NCBI RefSeq assembly: GCF_005116655.2
Contig: NZ_CP050698.1
Coordinates: 5,784,501-5,848,500, forward strand
Direction: 5' to 3'
Source: Desulfosediminicola flagellatus
GTDB lineage: Bacteria; Desulfobacterota; Desulfobulbia; Desulfobulbales; Desulfocapsaceae
DNA length: 64,000 nt
Shown: piece by piece, positions 1 to 8,209 of the stretch
Position numbering within the stretch: position 1 is the stretch's first letter
Layout of the letters: each line of letters begins with the position of its first letter
Notes under the pieces: model-generated
Seen by the model: only the letters and a program-made list of their open reading frames with translations
Databases searched by the model: none
What the model was told of the DNA's origin: nothing
Translations under genes and position numbers: made by a program

Positions 1-73
1 GAAGGCGAACTCTTCGAGTAAGGTCGATTCTGGTCAAAGATCAGCAAAGGTTGCCTGATGATCTCATAACGAT
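1..73. repeat. Segment duplicated at 11565-11637
   Basis: This stretch matches 11565-11637 closely (shared blocks AGGTCGATTC and AGATCAGCAAAGGT, ending in TCTCATA). With the pair 633-835 / 12912-13118 it brackets two segments of different content. It therefore looks like the edges of an old duplication whose interiors were later replaced by different insertion sequences. Confidence 0.6.
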
Positions 74-418
74 TTGCATTTCTGGCCGCTTTCTTCCTCT
101 CGTATCGATGATGTCGCCCACCGATCAGCGGCAAAGCGATTATCTTGCACTTGCAGGCAGGTCTGGGTTGTATCTGCCAGCTGTTGGGAGAAGCCTTTTC
201 AAGACTCAAATGTGTTCTGTCATTATGATAATATTGGAAATACGTGCAAAGAATGTTTTCAGGTGAGCTTCATTCAACACGATGACATGGTCTCTACATT
301 CTCGCCTGATCAAGCCGATCACCCTAACAATAAACGGGTTTTGCCAAGGACTGCGTGGTGCCGAGAGCACCTCTTTAATGACCATATTTTCACTCGATTG
401 CGAAAGAAAGCACCACAT
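2..418 (-). pseudogene. Integrase-core transposase remnant, C-terminal part, frameshifted
   Basis: Read on the minus strand, 206-418 gives the end of an rve integrase core (SPWQNPF, then GLIRRECRDHVIVLNEAHL). Near position 245 the reading shifts to another frame that continues as YYHNDRTHLSLEKASP and then LIGGRHHRYERKKAA, the usual C-terminus of integrase-type IS transposases (IS3/IS481 superfamily). The N-terminal part and the first catalytic Asp are missing and no terminal repeats are visible, so this is a dead fragment. The remnant type is clear from the motifs. The exact IS family is not. Confidence 0.75.
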
Positions 419-632
419 ATAGAATCTCTACCTCACATCAAATGCTTCAATGCCATATCCCAAAGGGAGGCTCCCACAATTTGTTGGGCTGCCCACTGAG
501 TCGTCAGATTCGAGGTGATTTTGAACTTCGACCAAATGAACACAACAAACTTTCCAAGCATTCTCATCATCATTTTAGCTTGGCAGGCACAATCAAATAT
601 ATCAATCATTTCAAAATGTTTGAATATTTACT

Positions 633-835
633 AAGGACACGAGAGATTGTTATGGCTTTCTCGGACTATACGGCGAGGTTGTGTAAGATAATACGATTTC
701 GTTACTATGCACCTCGTGAGATCAACGCATTTATGAAAACAGATCAGACAAAAGAGACGGAATGACCTGTAGAAATCAAAACTCTATATGAAATATTTCA
801 CTTTACGGACCCGATTTAACCTGACAACCAAATAC
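633..835 (+). pseudogene. Truncated copy of the gene at 12690-13043 plus its downstream sequence
   Basis: The last 40 or so codons (REIVMAFSDYTARL, then RFRYYAPREINAFMKTDQ) are nearly identical to the C-terminus of the intact protein at 12690-13043. The similarity continues about 70 bases past the stop codon, covering a TGTAGAAATC block and a run around GAAATATTTCAC. Upstream of 633 the similarity ends abruptly, so the first two thirds of the gene are absent here. I read it as a decayed paralogous fragment. Confidence 0.65.
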
Positions 836-1217
836 CGTACACTCTCATTTGAGATTTACAGAAGGCACCTTAACCCAGAGGGAAAGACAGAACTGTTTAC
901 ATTCGATTTAGCAATGTTTAAATTTAAGGCTCCGTTACTGAATTTATGCCATCAGGAACATCTTTACCTAGCCTCATGGGCAATAAATTGGTGTTACCAG
1001 TGGATTAATCAATCGCCACCTCTCTGGGATGAAAAATAATCAAGTTAATAATCCAAGGGACTTTTGCACCTTTCAAGGTCATGCTTTTCACAGTATCCGT
1101 ATGGATCATGTCCTCACGTTTAAAATACGTTACGGTTAAAAATTTATTGTTGCTATTGTAAAAATGTCAGCTTTTTTACTGAAAAAAACATTAATTGGGC
1201 AACCCTGGAGGTAAGCT
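836..1217. other. Intergenic stretch without a recognised gene
   Basis: Short frames occur here but none has a recognisable domain or good ribosome binding site. The A/T-rich part from about 1130 probably holds the promoter of the DsrE-like gene that follows. Confidence 0.4.
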
Positions 1218-1649
1218 ATGTTTAAATTATTCTACACAATTTTTTTTACAGCTTTGTTAATATGGGCTGATAATGCTCTTGCTGAGCAGGGGAAAGGCTT
1301 GAATGTTATTGTCACCTCTGCGGACAGGCAAACACAAATGATGGCGATGGTATTGTCTGTTGAGACCATGAAAGAGCATGACAAAGAAATTAATATAGTT
1401 CTGTGTGGCGCTGCGGGTGATTTAGCATTGCAGTCAACTAATACTGAAACCTTATTGCCTCCAAAAAAATCACCAACCATGTTACTAAACGCGTTGCTGA
1501 AAATGGGGGCTTCTATTGAGATATGCCCTCTTTATCTCCCCAATGCCGGCAAAACCACCAATGATTTAATTGAGGGAATTACAGTAGCAAAGCCTCCAGT
1601 TGTAGCAGGTAAACTACTCGACATGAACTATCAAAATCTAACATTCTGA
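1218..1649 (+). CDS. Periplasmic DsrE-family protein
   Basis: The 143-residue product starts with a signal peptide (hydrophobic residues 4-18, cleavage after ALA near 22). A DsrE/DsrF-like domain follows: a core strand INIVLCGAAGDLAL and the later segment LLNALLKMGASIEICPLYL, where related proteins often carry a conserved Cys. Cytoplasmic DsrE proteins relay sulfur as persulfides. The role of secreted relatives is less clear. The start is well supported by GGAGG seven bases upstream. The gene stands alone between mobile-element debris. I am fairly confident of the family but not of the function. Confidence 0.7.
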   Translation: MFKLFYTIFFTALLIWADNALAEQGKGLNVIVTSADRQTQMMAMVLSVETMKEHDKEINIVLCGAAGDLALQSTNTETLLPPKKSPTMLLNALLKMGASIEICPLYLPNAGKTTNDLIEGITVAKPPVVAGKLLDMNYQNLTF

Positions 1650-2158
1650 CTGGCAACTTGTGTGAGTACACGGTTAACTCCAACTCATATGTTTTGATTC
1701 AAAGGAAGCTTGTTGAAAGTCAGGTAGTTCTTGCAATCTGACTCGCAACCTTATCCTCATTTGTTGCGAATTTCTAGACAGTATAACCGCTCATTAAAGC
1801 GATACGAAAAATAAGAATCTTTTCAGCTGTCATGTGATCAGATTTTGCCTAAAACCAAAAGTCGACACTACCAGGAACATCTTAACGACACCAATTAGGA
1901 ACTCATTTAACCTTGCCAGTGATAAGCTTTTATTGCTGAGATAAATGCACGACTAGTGTTTTCACATACTGATATTCAGCTCGTTTATTTCTGAAAATTG
2001 GCTGGTATGCTAGACTTTTAAATAGCTAAGAACAGATAACAAAAGTTAAAAAGAGCAACAATCCTCTGGTAATGTTTTATCCACTTGGTCCTCGGAAATT
2101 CAGGATGATAGCCGTTTTTTCGTCGTGAACTTATGAACCAGTGAACATTGAGGCTTCA
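1650..2158. other. Intergenic stretch without a recognised gene
   Basis: About 500 bases, A/T-rich and with stops in all frames. I see no RNA gene or domain. It ends at the left border of the IS1182-like element. Confidence 0.4.
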
Positions 2159-4005
2159 CTAGGAGGCTGTCCGAGAACAGGAATTTTAAATCGGACAAAT
2201 CATAAAGCCTAGCAATCGCTGGAGCTTTATATCTCTGCGCAAAGGTAAATCTTATAATATGCACCTGAAAAACGCCTGAATAATGCAATTATACTGAGAA
2301 TCAGGGCTCTCCATCATTACTATGCAGGATTTGCCAACAATTTGCCGTCCTCTGAACGTACTACCCCATTTATGATCGCTCTCAGTAACTTCCTCATGTT
2401 GTGAGCAGTGCATGCAAGGGAAAATTCACCACTTGCTTTCTCATACCCTCTGACACTGAATCTTCTGAAACCGATATTTTTTATCTGTCCGAATACTGGT
2501 TCAACGATAACTTTTCGTCTTCCATATATTTCTTTAGAGCTTACCCTCTCCATTTTCTCATTCATCTGTTGCCGTAAGGGCTCTTTGTCATCCGTGTTAA
2601 TTGTTCGAGCATTACCCTGAGTTGATTTGCAACATCTGCTTTTATAATCGCACTCAACACACACATCAGAGTCGCCTTGATATGTTTTCCTGCCCGATTT
2701 TGATGTACGTATTAAAACGAGGGATTGGTCTCCAGGACAGGTGAAAAAATCACCCCGCTCGTTGTAAATAAAATCAGCCTTTATGAGCTTGCGGTCCGAA
2801 TCATTTAACGGAATTTCACTTCTCTTCTCAGCTTTATCTGTTGCTACATAAGCATCGAGTTTTGCCGATCTTATTGCCTCAAGATTATCACCTGACATGT
2901 AACCATTATCAAAGCTCATCTTTGAAGGAAAACTGCCAGTCGTTTCCCGTATATTTTCTAACGCAGGTTCAACCTCGTTCTTGTCATTTGCATTTAGACT
3001 CAGATGTTGGGCAACAATCACTTGCTTATCCTCATCTACACATATTTGCCCATTGTACTGATAATCAAAGACGTTATTTTTTCCCATAATACGGGCATCC
3101 GTATCTGCAAAGCTAATTTGCTTTTTGTCCTCAATGGTTTTGCCGGGGTGTAGTTCTTGCTCCCGTTGTTCTAAGGCTTTTTTGGCTGCCTGTATTTTTG
3201 CTAATCGCTTTTCTTTGAACTGTAAATCTTCGGGAATACCATATCCGGTAGGTTCCTTATACTCCCTGTCCTCTTCTTCATCGCAGTTTTTTGCTTTCGC
3301 TATAAGGCTCTCAATTTCCGCTAGTAATTCATGTTCTTTTTCTTTGAGTCTCTTGTAACTCATGGCCTTATGCTTAGAAGTGTCAGCCTTAAATTTTGAA
3401 CCGTCTAAGCTTACATGGCCAAGAGACGCAAGTCCCAATTGCATGGCTATCAGGACACTCTGCTTGAAACATTCATGAAAAAATTCAGCATTATTTTTCC
3501 TAAAGTCACTTAACACTCGGAAATTTGGGCATGACATCCCTGATATATACATATAAGCAAGGTCTACATGGCACCGTCCTTCTATCTGTCTTGAGCTGAA
3601 AAGGCCATGACTGTATGCGTATATGAGAATCGAGATAATCAACTTGGGATGATAGGCACGCTGTCCTTGCATGCTATACTGTTTTTCAATACTTGAGGTG
3701 TCAAGCTGCTGAAAAATATCGTTATACAGATAACATTCATGATTGTCAGGGAGCAGATCAAAGATATTGCTCGGAAACATTTGCCGTTGTTTGAATTCTA
3801 ATGGCAGATTTTTGAATGGGGGTGACATAAGGAAACCTCTCTTGTTTTATTGAATACAAATTAACACAAAAAACAAGAATATGCAGCTTATCATGCTGTT
3901 ATATATAAGCATTCCATCTCAACCTGTTTGCCATTTGCTAGGAAATTCAGCTACGATAAAAACAATTTAACTATTCTCTTTAATTATTGTCGGACAGCCT
4001 CCTAG
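2159..4005 (-). mobile_element. Complete IS1182-like insertion sequence
   Basis: The element is bounded by inverted ends reading CTAGGAGGCTGTCCGA on the left (from 2159) and its complement on the right (ending at 4005). A full-length transposase gene lies inside. CTAG occurs at both borders and is either the outermost part of the repeat or a 4-bp target duplication. The right end abuts a small element with the same ends (4002-4147), sharing one CTAG, so two copies sit in tandem. Confidence 0.85.
2320..3828 (-). CDS. IS1182-family transposase
   Basis: The 502-residue DDE transposase has the usual architecture. An N-terminal DUF772-type domain (around residues 40-115, YHPKLIISILIYAYSHG) is followed by the catalytic core. 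The first Asp is in SLDGSKFKADTS, a second in MSFDNGYMS, and the acidic C-terminal part lies in YGRRKVIVEPVFGQIKN. A Cys-rich insertion around 370-405 (CPGD, CVECDYKSRCC) is typical of the family. Length is normal and the frame is intact, so it is probably active. It could mobilise the short elements in this window that carry the same ends. Confidence 0.9.
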   Translation of the reverse strand: MSPPFKNLPLEFKQRQMFPSNIFDLLPDNHECYLYNDIFQQLDTSSIEKQYSMQGQRAYHPKLIISILIYAYSHGLFSSRQIEGRCHVDLAYMYISGMSCPNFRVLSDFRKNNAEFFHECFKQSVLIAMQLGLASLGHVSLDGSKFKADTSKHKAMSYKRLKEKEHELLAEIESLIAKAKNCDEEEDREYKEPTGYGIPEDLQFKEKRLAKIQAAKKALEQREQELHPGKTIEDKKQISFADTDARIMGKNNVFDYQYNGQICVDEDKQVIVAQHLSLNANDKNEVEPALENIRETTGSFPSKMSFDNGYMSGDNLEAIRSAKLDAYVATDKAEKRSEIPLNDSDRKLIKADFIYNERGDFFTCPGDQSLVLIRTSKSGRKTYQGDSDVCVECDYKSRCCKSTQGNARTINTDDKEPLRQQMNEKMERVSSKEIYGRRKVIVEPVFGQIKNIGFRRFSVRGYEKASGEFSLACTAHNMRKLLRAIINGVVRSEDGKLLANPA

Positions 4006-4147
4006 GAGGCTGTCCGAGAATTAGGGTTTTGGTCAAAATCGAGAAGTTTTCAGAAAATAAGCACAGCCATATAGTTAATATTGCGAGCATTATTTTCTTA
4101 AAAATCCGAAGATTTTGGGCAAAAGCCATTGTCGGACAGCCTCCTAG
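4002..4147. mobile_element. MITE with IS1182-type ends, 146 bp
   Basis: The ends are CTAGGAGGCTGTCCGA and its complement, matching the adjacent IS. There is no coding capacity. The middle contains TTAATATTGCGAGCATTA, which recurs in altered form at 42650-42673, so it is a family and not just a truncated IS. Its right border cuts into a P-type ATPase gene. Confidence 0.8.
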
Positions 4148-4713
4148 GTGATCGCAGTTGTATGGCTTTCTCTGGAACCATTATCAGCTTTGGTCAGTGT
4201 AGTGGAGTCGTGGTGGCAACGGGTGAATCAACCGAACTTGGCAGGGGCAGTGCCATGCTTGCTGGAGTAGAACCTCTGAGAACAAGGTTAACACAGCGCA
4301 TGGACAAGTTCAGCAAATGGTTGACGGGAGCAATTCTGATTCTTGCTGCGTGTACAGTGGGTTTTGGCCTGGCACTTCGTGACTACTCCTTCACAGAGCT
4401 GTTTTTTTGCCAGCGTAGCCCCGGCTGTTGCCGCTATCCCTGAAGGATTGCCGACAATCATCTGGCTCTAGGGGTGCAGGGGATTGCACGCAAAAATGCC
4501 ATTATCCGCAGGCTTCCAGCAGTTGAAACCCTTGGTTCAGTCACGGTTATATGCTCAGATAAAACAGGTATACTGACGCGTAACGAAATGACTGTGACCA
4601 CTGTCCTGAGGGCGAATCATGCATATCATGTTGATGGTTCAGGTTACCAACTGCAGGGTTCTTTCCATGTTGCGGGTAACAACGTGGAAGCAGGTCAGGA
4701 CGAACTGTCTTGA
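4148..4713 (+). pseudogene. P-type cation ATPase fragment, interrupted and frameshifted
   Basis: From the border of the MITE the frame reads GDRSCMAFSGT, then an actuator/transmembrane segment. After about 4400 the frame shifts; APAVAAIPEGLPTI, the conserved metal-binding membrane helix, can be read across the break. The phosphorylation site follows as CSDKTGILTRNEMT (Asp of DKTG), with Ile where Thr is usual. The N-terminal part, the ATP-binding domain and the last membrane helices are missing. The gene is dead, apparently broken by the mobile elements to its left plus later decay. Confidence 0.8.
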
Positions 4714-4835
4714 GCAGGGTTTCGTCTTGCGCTATTAGGTTGAATTTCGAGGCAAATAACCACTGCTACTGAGTGTATGTCTGATCCTCAGTTGTTGGTA
4801 ATTCTGTGAATCGTGAATCCATAATGAAATATAAT

Positions 4836-5240
4836 TTATAGAAATCTTTCCTTTATATTATTATCTGGAATCAAACACTCATCTTTTTTACCAAACCACC
4901 GATACCTATTTTTTGAAATTATTGAATAGATGAAATCTCTTGCTGGCTTTAGAATAAATTTAAAAACATACAGGAATCGCCATAGTCCATCGAGATCCCT
5001 TGCTATTTCCACAGCAGCATCACTCTTCACGTATATTTGGTCACCTTTGAGAAGAATAACCGTGCCATCTTGTAGAGTATCAACACCATATCTGCGCTGA
5101 AGAACCTTCCCTCTCTCCGATTGGGCAGATACAAATTTGAACCTCGCTTGACGGTCATGTTTGACAATAAATTGTACAGAATACTCACAAAGATTGCATA
5201 CACCGTCAAAAATAATAATTGGTTGATCTGTCTTCTTCAC
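4836..5240 (-). CDS. DCC-family thiol-disulfide oxidoreductase-like protein (DUF393)
   Basis: The 134-residue protein begins with the family signature FDGVCNLCEYSVQFI, giving the D-x-x-C-x-x-C motif near residue 15. The rest has the usual thioredoxin-like spacing, including the conserved ARDLDGLWRFLY segment. The redox role is predicted from the family and the physiological partner is unknown. It stands alone, with a 250-base A/T-rich gap upstream that shows no gene. Full length for the family. Confidence 0.85.
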   Translation of the reverse strand: MKKTDQPIIIFDGVCNLCEYSVQFIVKHDRQARFKFVSAQSERGKVLQRRYGVDTLQDGTVILLKGDQIYVKSDAAVEIARDLDGLWRFLYVFKFILKPARDFIYSIISKNRYRWFGKKDECLIPDNNIKERFL

Positions 5241-5490
5241 CTGTACTCTATAAAATAGATTTTTCTATCTGATTGAAACCATAATTCATTTCAAAAGATC
5301 AAATCCTCTCTCGCCTCTGAATATCGCTTCAGATTCATCTATAACTTTATCAGCCTAATCCGGTTCAACGATTGGGTAAAATTATACTTGTTATGTAAAT
5401 GATATCATAAGCAATGATCATATAACCGTGAGAGGAAATACGCAAAATTGAAGGTTCTCAATTCGTTGTGGTTGACAAAAAAGATAGTAG

Positions 5491-6015
5491 TCACAGGCCT
5501 TTTTTCTCAAAGAAAAAAAACATAGCTGCGCCAACGCATAAAAAGACGAGAATTACAATCCAAGGAGAAAGCCCCATGACCTGCGGAAGGCTTATCTTTC
5601 CGAGATTCATCCAAGTTAACACATTCTTGGATAGAAACGGGAAGATTTCGGCATAAACAGATGCCCCGAATATCATCCCTATTATTGCCCACAAGGCATG
5701 AATACGACCTTCGGCAAGTGCACCCACAGAGGTGCCCGGACAGAAACCGGCAATAGCCCAGCCAACTCCAAAGATGGTGCCCCCAATGACAATAGCCCCT
5801 ACATTGGTAGCCTTGATGCTGAGGCTTATTAGGCCTAGACTATGACTGGCGTAGATACCAACCATGCCGACAAGAACGGCGCTGAACATGAACTTTATGA
5901 TAGTCATATCTTTGAGCAACATAAAGCCAACCTGTTTTTCAAAACGCAACACTTCTCCTTTTTGGAGAAGAAATCCAAAAACACAACCTGTAGTCAGTCC
6001 GAGAAGTAGTTCCAT
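5491..6015 (-). CDS. YeeE/YedE-family membrane protein (second half-transporter)
   Basis: The 174-residue protein has about five hydrophobic helices and the family motif GVGWAIAGFCPGTSVGAL around 85-100, whose Cys is conserved. YeeE/YedE proteins transport thiosulfate or related sulfur species. In many bacteria the transporter is split into two half-size proteins, as here with the gene at 6051-6557. The start is supported by GGAGGTGACCC directly upstream. The 35-base gap to its partner implies co-transcription, with this gene second. Confidence 0.85.
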   Translation of the reverse strand: MELLLGLTTGCVFGFLLQKGEVLRFEKQVGFMLLKDMTIIKFMFSAVLVGMVGIYASHSLGLISLSIKATNVGAIVIGGTIFGVGWAIAGFCPGTSVGALAEGRIHALWAIIGMIFGASVYAEIFPFLSKNVLTWMNLGKISLPQVMGLSPWIVILVFLCVGAAMFFFFEKKGL

Positions 6016-6050
6016 GGGTCACCTCCCTCGCCCATACAAAAGGCGGGCTG

Positions 6051-6557
6051 TTAGTACACCGGAAAGTAAAAAAATACCAGAGCAAGCAAACCGCTGACTG
6101 CCAGCTGCATGTTGCCAGAAAGACCATGGCCGCTTGGACAACCACCGGCAAGCCTAGCACCGAAAAGGAGAATGGCGCCACCCGAAAAAGCTGAAATGCC
6201 GCGAAGCATAGAACTGGGTCCAAACCTCTCTTTCCAGATAGGAGGAACAGTTTCATATTTGCTACTATTGCCAAGACGTGCGGACAGAAGGGCCCCTAGA
6301 AAAATACCTGCTACCACCATCATTTGCCAGTCAACCTTGATCTTGGTTTTAAGGAAATACGCATTGGCGCTCACATGCTCTGTTGCAACGACTTGTTCAG
6401 CCAGTCCGGCAACGCGCACAAATGTTGTTGAGGCCCCCAGGTATTTGGGTTTGTCAAGAATAGCTGTAGTGACCAGGACGGTCACGGTTGCCAAAACACC
6501 CACCAATGCTCCGGCGAGGTATGGACTCCAGTGTTTGGCCGATAGCAATGACTTCAT
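6051..6557 (-). CDS. YeeE/YedE-family membrane protein (first half-transporter)
   Basis: I place the start at 6557, 17 codons inside the longest frame, because GGAGGAAAGGCT precedes this ATG. The 168-residue product has several membrane helices and the family signature LLFGARLAGGCPSGHGLSG near the C-terminus, with the conserved Cys. It is the first gene of a two-gene unit with 5491-6015 and probably forms a sulfur-compound transporter with it. The substrate cannot be told from sequence. Confidence 0.85.
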   Translation of the reverse strand: MKSLLSAKHWSPYLAGALVGVLATVTVLVTTAILDKPKYLGASTTFVRVAGLAEQVVATEHVSANAYFLKTKIKVDWQMMVVAGIFLGALLSARLGNSSKYETVPPIWKERFGPSSMLRGISAFSGGAILLFGARLAGGCPSGHGLSGNMQLAVSGLLALVFFYFPVY

Positions 6558-6757
6558 AGCCTTTCCTCCATGAAAATGGTTTTCCTCTTGTAATTTAAAA
6601 CTAAACAAAAGGTACCGTTTGCAGATCCTGTGGACAAAATTATGAAAGCACTTTCAAGTCTATTCCCTGCTAAAATAAAGTCAAGAACTACAATATGGTA
6701 CAAACAATACGCAATACCAGCCGCAATACATACAGATAGTTAAAATGCAAAAAGATA

Positions 6758-6916
6758 CTATTTTTTTTCAGGTGGCTCTATTTGGTCTTTATCAGGCAGT
6801 TTGTGAACATAAAAACATGTGATACCATTTGATATAAGCACAATGCCAGTTGCAAAAATATACATTGAGTCTAATTCGTCATAATTAAGATTGATGACTT
6901 TTCGAACTATCGCCAT
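6758..6916 (-). CDS. Possible small membrane protein, 52 residues
   Basis: An open frame runs from ATG at 6916 to TAG at 6758. It starts MAIVRKVINL, has one hydrophobic stretch (IFATGIVLISNGITCFYV) and ends in a charged tail (EPPEKK). A GAAGGG lies about 12 bases upstream, which is a poor fit for a ribosome binding site. The layout looks protein-like, but there is no family to compare with. It may be chance. Confidence 0.3.
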   Translation of the reverse strand: MAIVRKVINLNYDELDSMYIFATGIVLISNGITCFYVHKLPDKDQIEPPEKK

Positions 6917-7111
6917 CAGCGATAGCCCTTCATTTATATCGATGCGATCATGGAAAGATCATGAACCAAGGCTAGCGATGCAATCTGCAGATGTTTGCTA
7001 TTCAGATTATTCGTATCTATTGTGACTGCAACTCATTGTATCTAATCTTGCCCTTGGTAGCAGTCTACCGCCGATTTCGCCGAAAGGCTAAGTTTACGAG
7101 GAGTATTTTAT

Positions 7112-8209
7112 ATGAGAACTGTCGTGCTGCACCTCCCGATCTTGCTCCTTCTGCTCGTATTGCCCCTCACTTTTCCACTATTTCAGGCGGAGGGAGCCCA
7201 GCCTGTACCGGTAATAGTAAAAAAAGTAGAGACCAGTCGTTTTACTGACCGGGTGGAGGCGCTTGGTACCCTGCGGGCCAAGGAATCGGTGGAGATTACC
7301 GCTACTATAACGGATACCATCACTGCGATCCATTTTGAGGATGGGCAACGCGTTCAGAAGGGGGATATACTCATTGAAATGACCAGTGCAGAAGAACACG
7401 CTCTGCTTGAAGAAGAGATGTCGACTCTTTCTGAAGCAAAAAAACAGTTCAAGCGCCTGGAAACACTAGCTAATAGAGGCGCCACTGCAACGGCGATTTT
7501 TGATGAACAGCAGCGTAAGCTCGACACCGCCCAAGCCAGGCTACGGGGTATAGAATCCCGGCTCCGGGATCGTTTGATAATCGCCCCTTTTTCAGGTGTG
7601 GTCGGACTTCGCAACATCAGTGTGGGAGCTCTTATCGAACCGGGTGATCGCATCACGACCCTGGATGATGACAGCATCATGAAGCTTGATTTCACCATTC
7701 CTTCTGTACATCTTGCTGCTATCCACAAGGGACTGGTTATTGAAGCAAAATCGTCAGCCTATGGTGAGAGGGTCTTTAACGGGCAGATTGATAGCATTGA
7801 CAGCAGGATTGATCCCGCGACCAGGGCAATTGTGGTCAGGGCTATCCTGGCAAACGAGGAGCGGCTCTTGAAACCCGGGCTTCTCATGACGGTAACGCTA
7901 TTAAAGAACCCCCGAGATGGACTGGTCGTTCCGGAAGAGGCCTTGATCCCGTCTGGTAAAAGCAACAATGTTCTTGTTGTACAACCTGAAGCTTCCCCAA
8001 CTCTCGCCGAGCAGCGCGAGGTGCAGATTGGCGTGCGTCGCCCAGGTGAGGTCGAGATAGTTGAAGGTCTTACGGCTGGTGAATATGTAATAATCCATGG
8101 AACTCAGCGGGTCAGACCTGGTCAGCCGGTATCTGTTATTGCCTCGGCAGAGGGAGGCGAACCTCTTCGAGAGCTCCTTAGGCAGAAGCAGGGAGACATG
8201 GCCAAATGA
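7112..8209 (+). CDS. RND efflux periplasmic adaptor (membrane fusion protein)
   Basis: The 365-residue protein has an N-terminal signal or anchor (7-28) and a lipoyl half-motif (VEALGTLRAKESVEI). A coiled-coil hairpin spans about 90-150 (EEEMSTLSEAKKQFKRLETL, then IFDEQQRKLDTAQARL). The second lipoyl half (RLIIAPFSGVVGLRNISVG) and beta-barrel/membrane-proximal domains follow. It bridges the inner-membrane pump encoded next to an outer-membrane channel. AGGAG precedes the start. It overlaps the pump gene by four bases (ATGA). No outer-membrane TolC-type gene is in the window, so the pump must use one from elsewhere. Confidence 0.93.
   Translation: MRTVVLHLPILLLLLVLPLTFPLFQAEGAQPVPVIVKKVETSRFTDRVEALGTLRAKESVEITATITDTITAIHFEDGQRVQKGDILIEMTSAEEHALLEEEMSTLSEAKKQFKRLETLANRGATATAIFDEQQRKLDTAQARLRGIESRLRDRLIIAPFSGVVGLRNISVGALIEPGDRITTLDDDSIMKLDFTIPSVHLAAIHKGLVIEAKSSAYGERVFNGQIDSIDSRIDPATRAIVVRAILANEERLLKPGLLMTVTLLKNPRDGLVVPEEALIPSGKSNNVLVVQPEASPTLAEQREVQIGVRRPGEVEIVEGLTAGEYVIIHGTQRVRPGQPVSVIASAEGGEPLRELLRQKQGDMAK

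Noticed and set aside
74..499. Forward frame of 141 codons at the window start
   Set aside because: It is antisense to a clear transposase remnant and has no features of its own.
788..1039. 83-codon frame after the truncated paralogue
   Set aside because: No ribosome binding site or recognisable domain; its first part is the duplicated non-coding tail.
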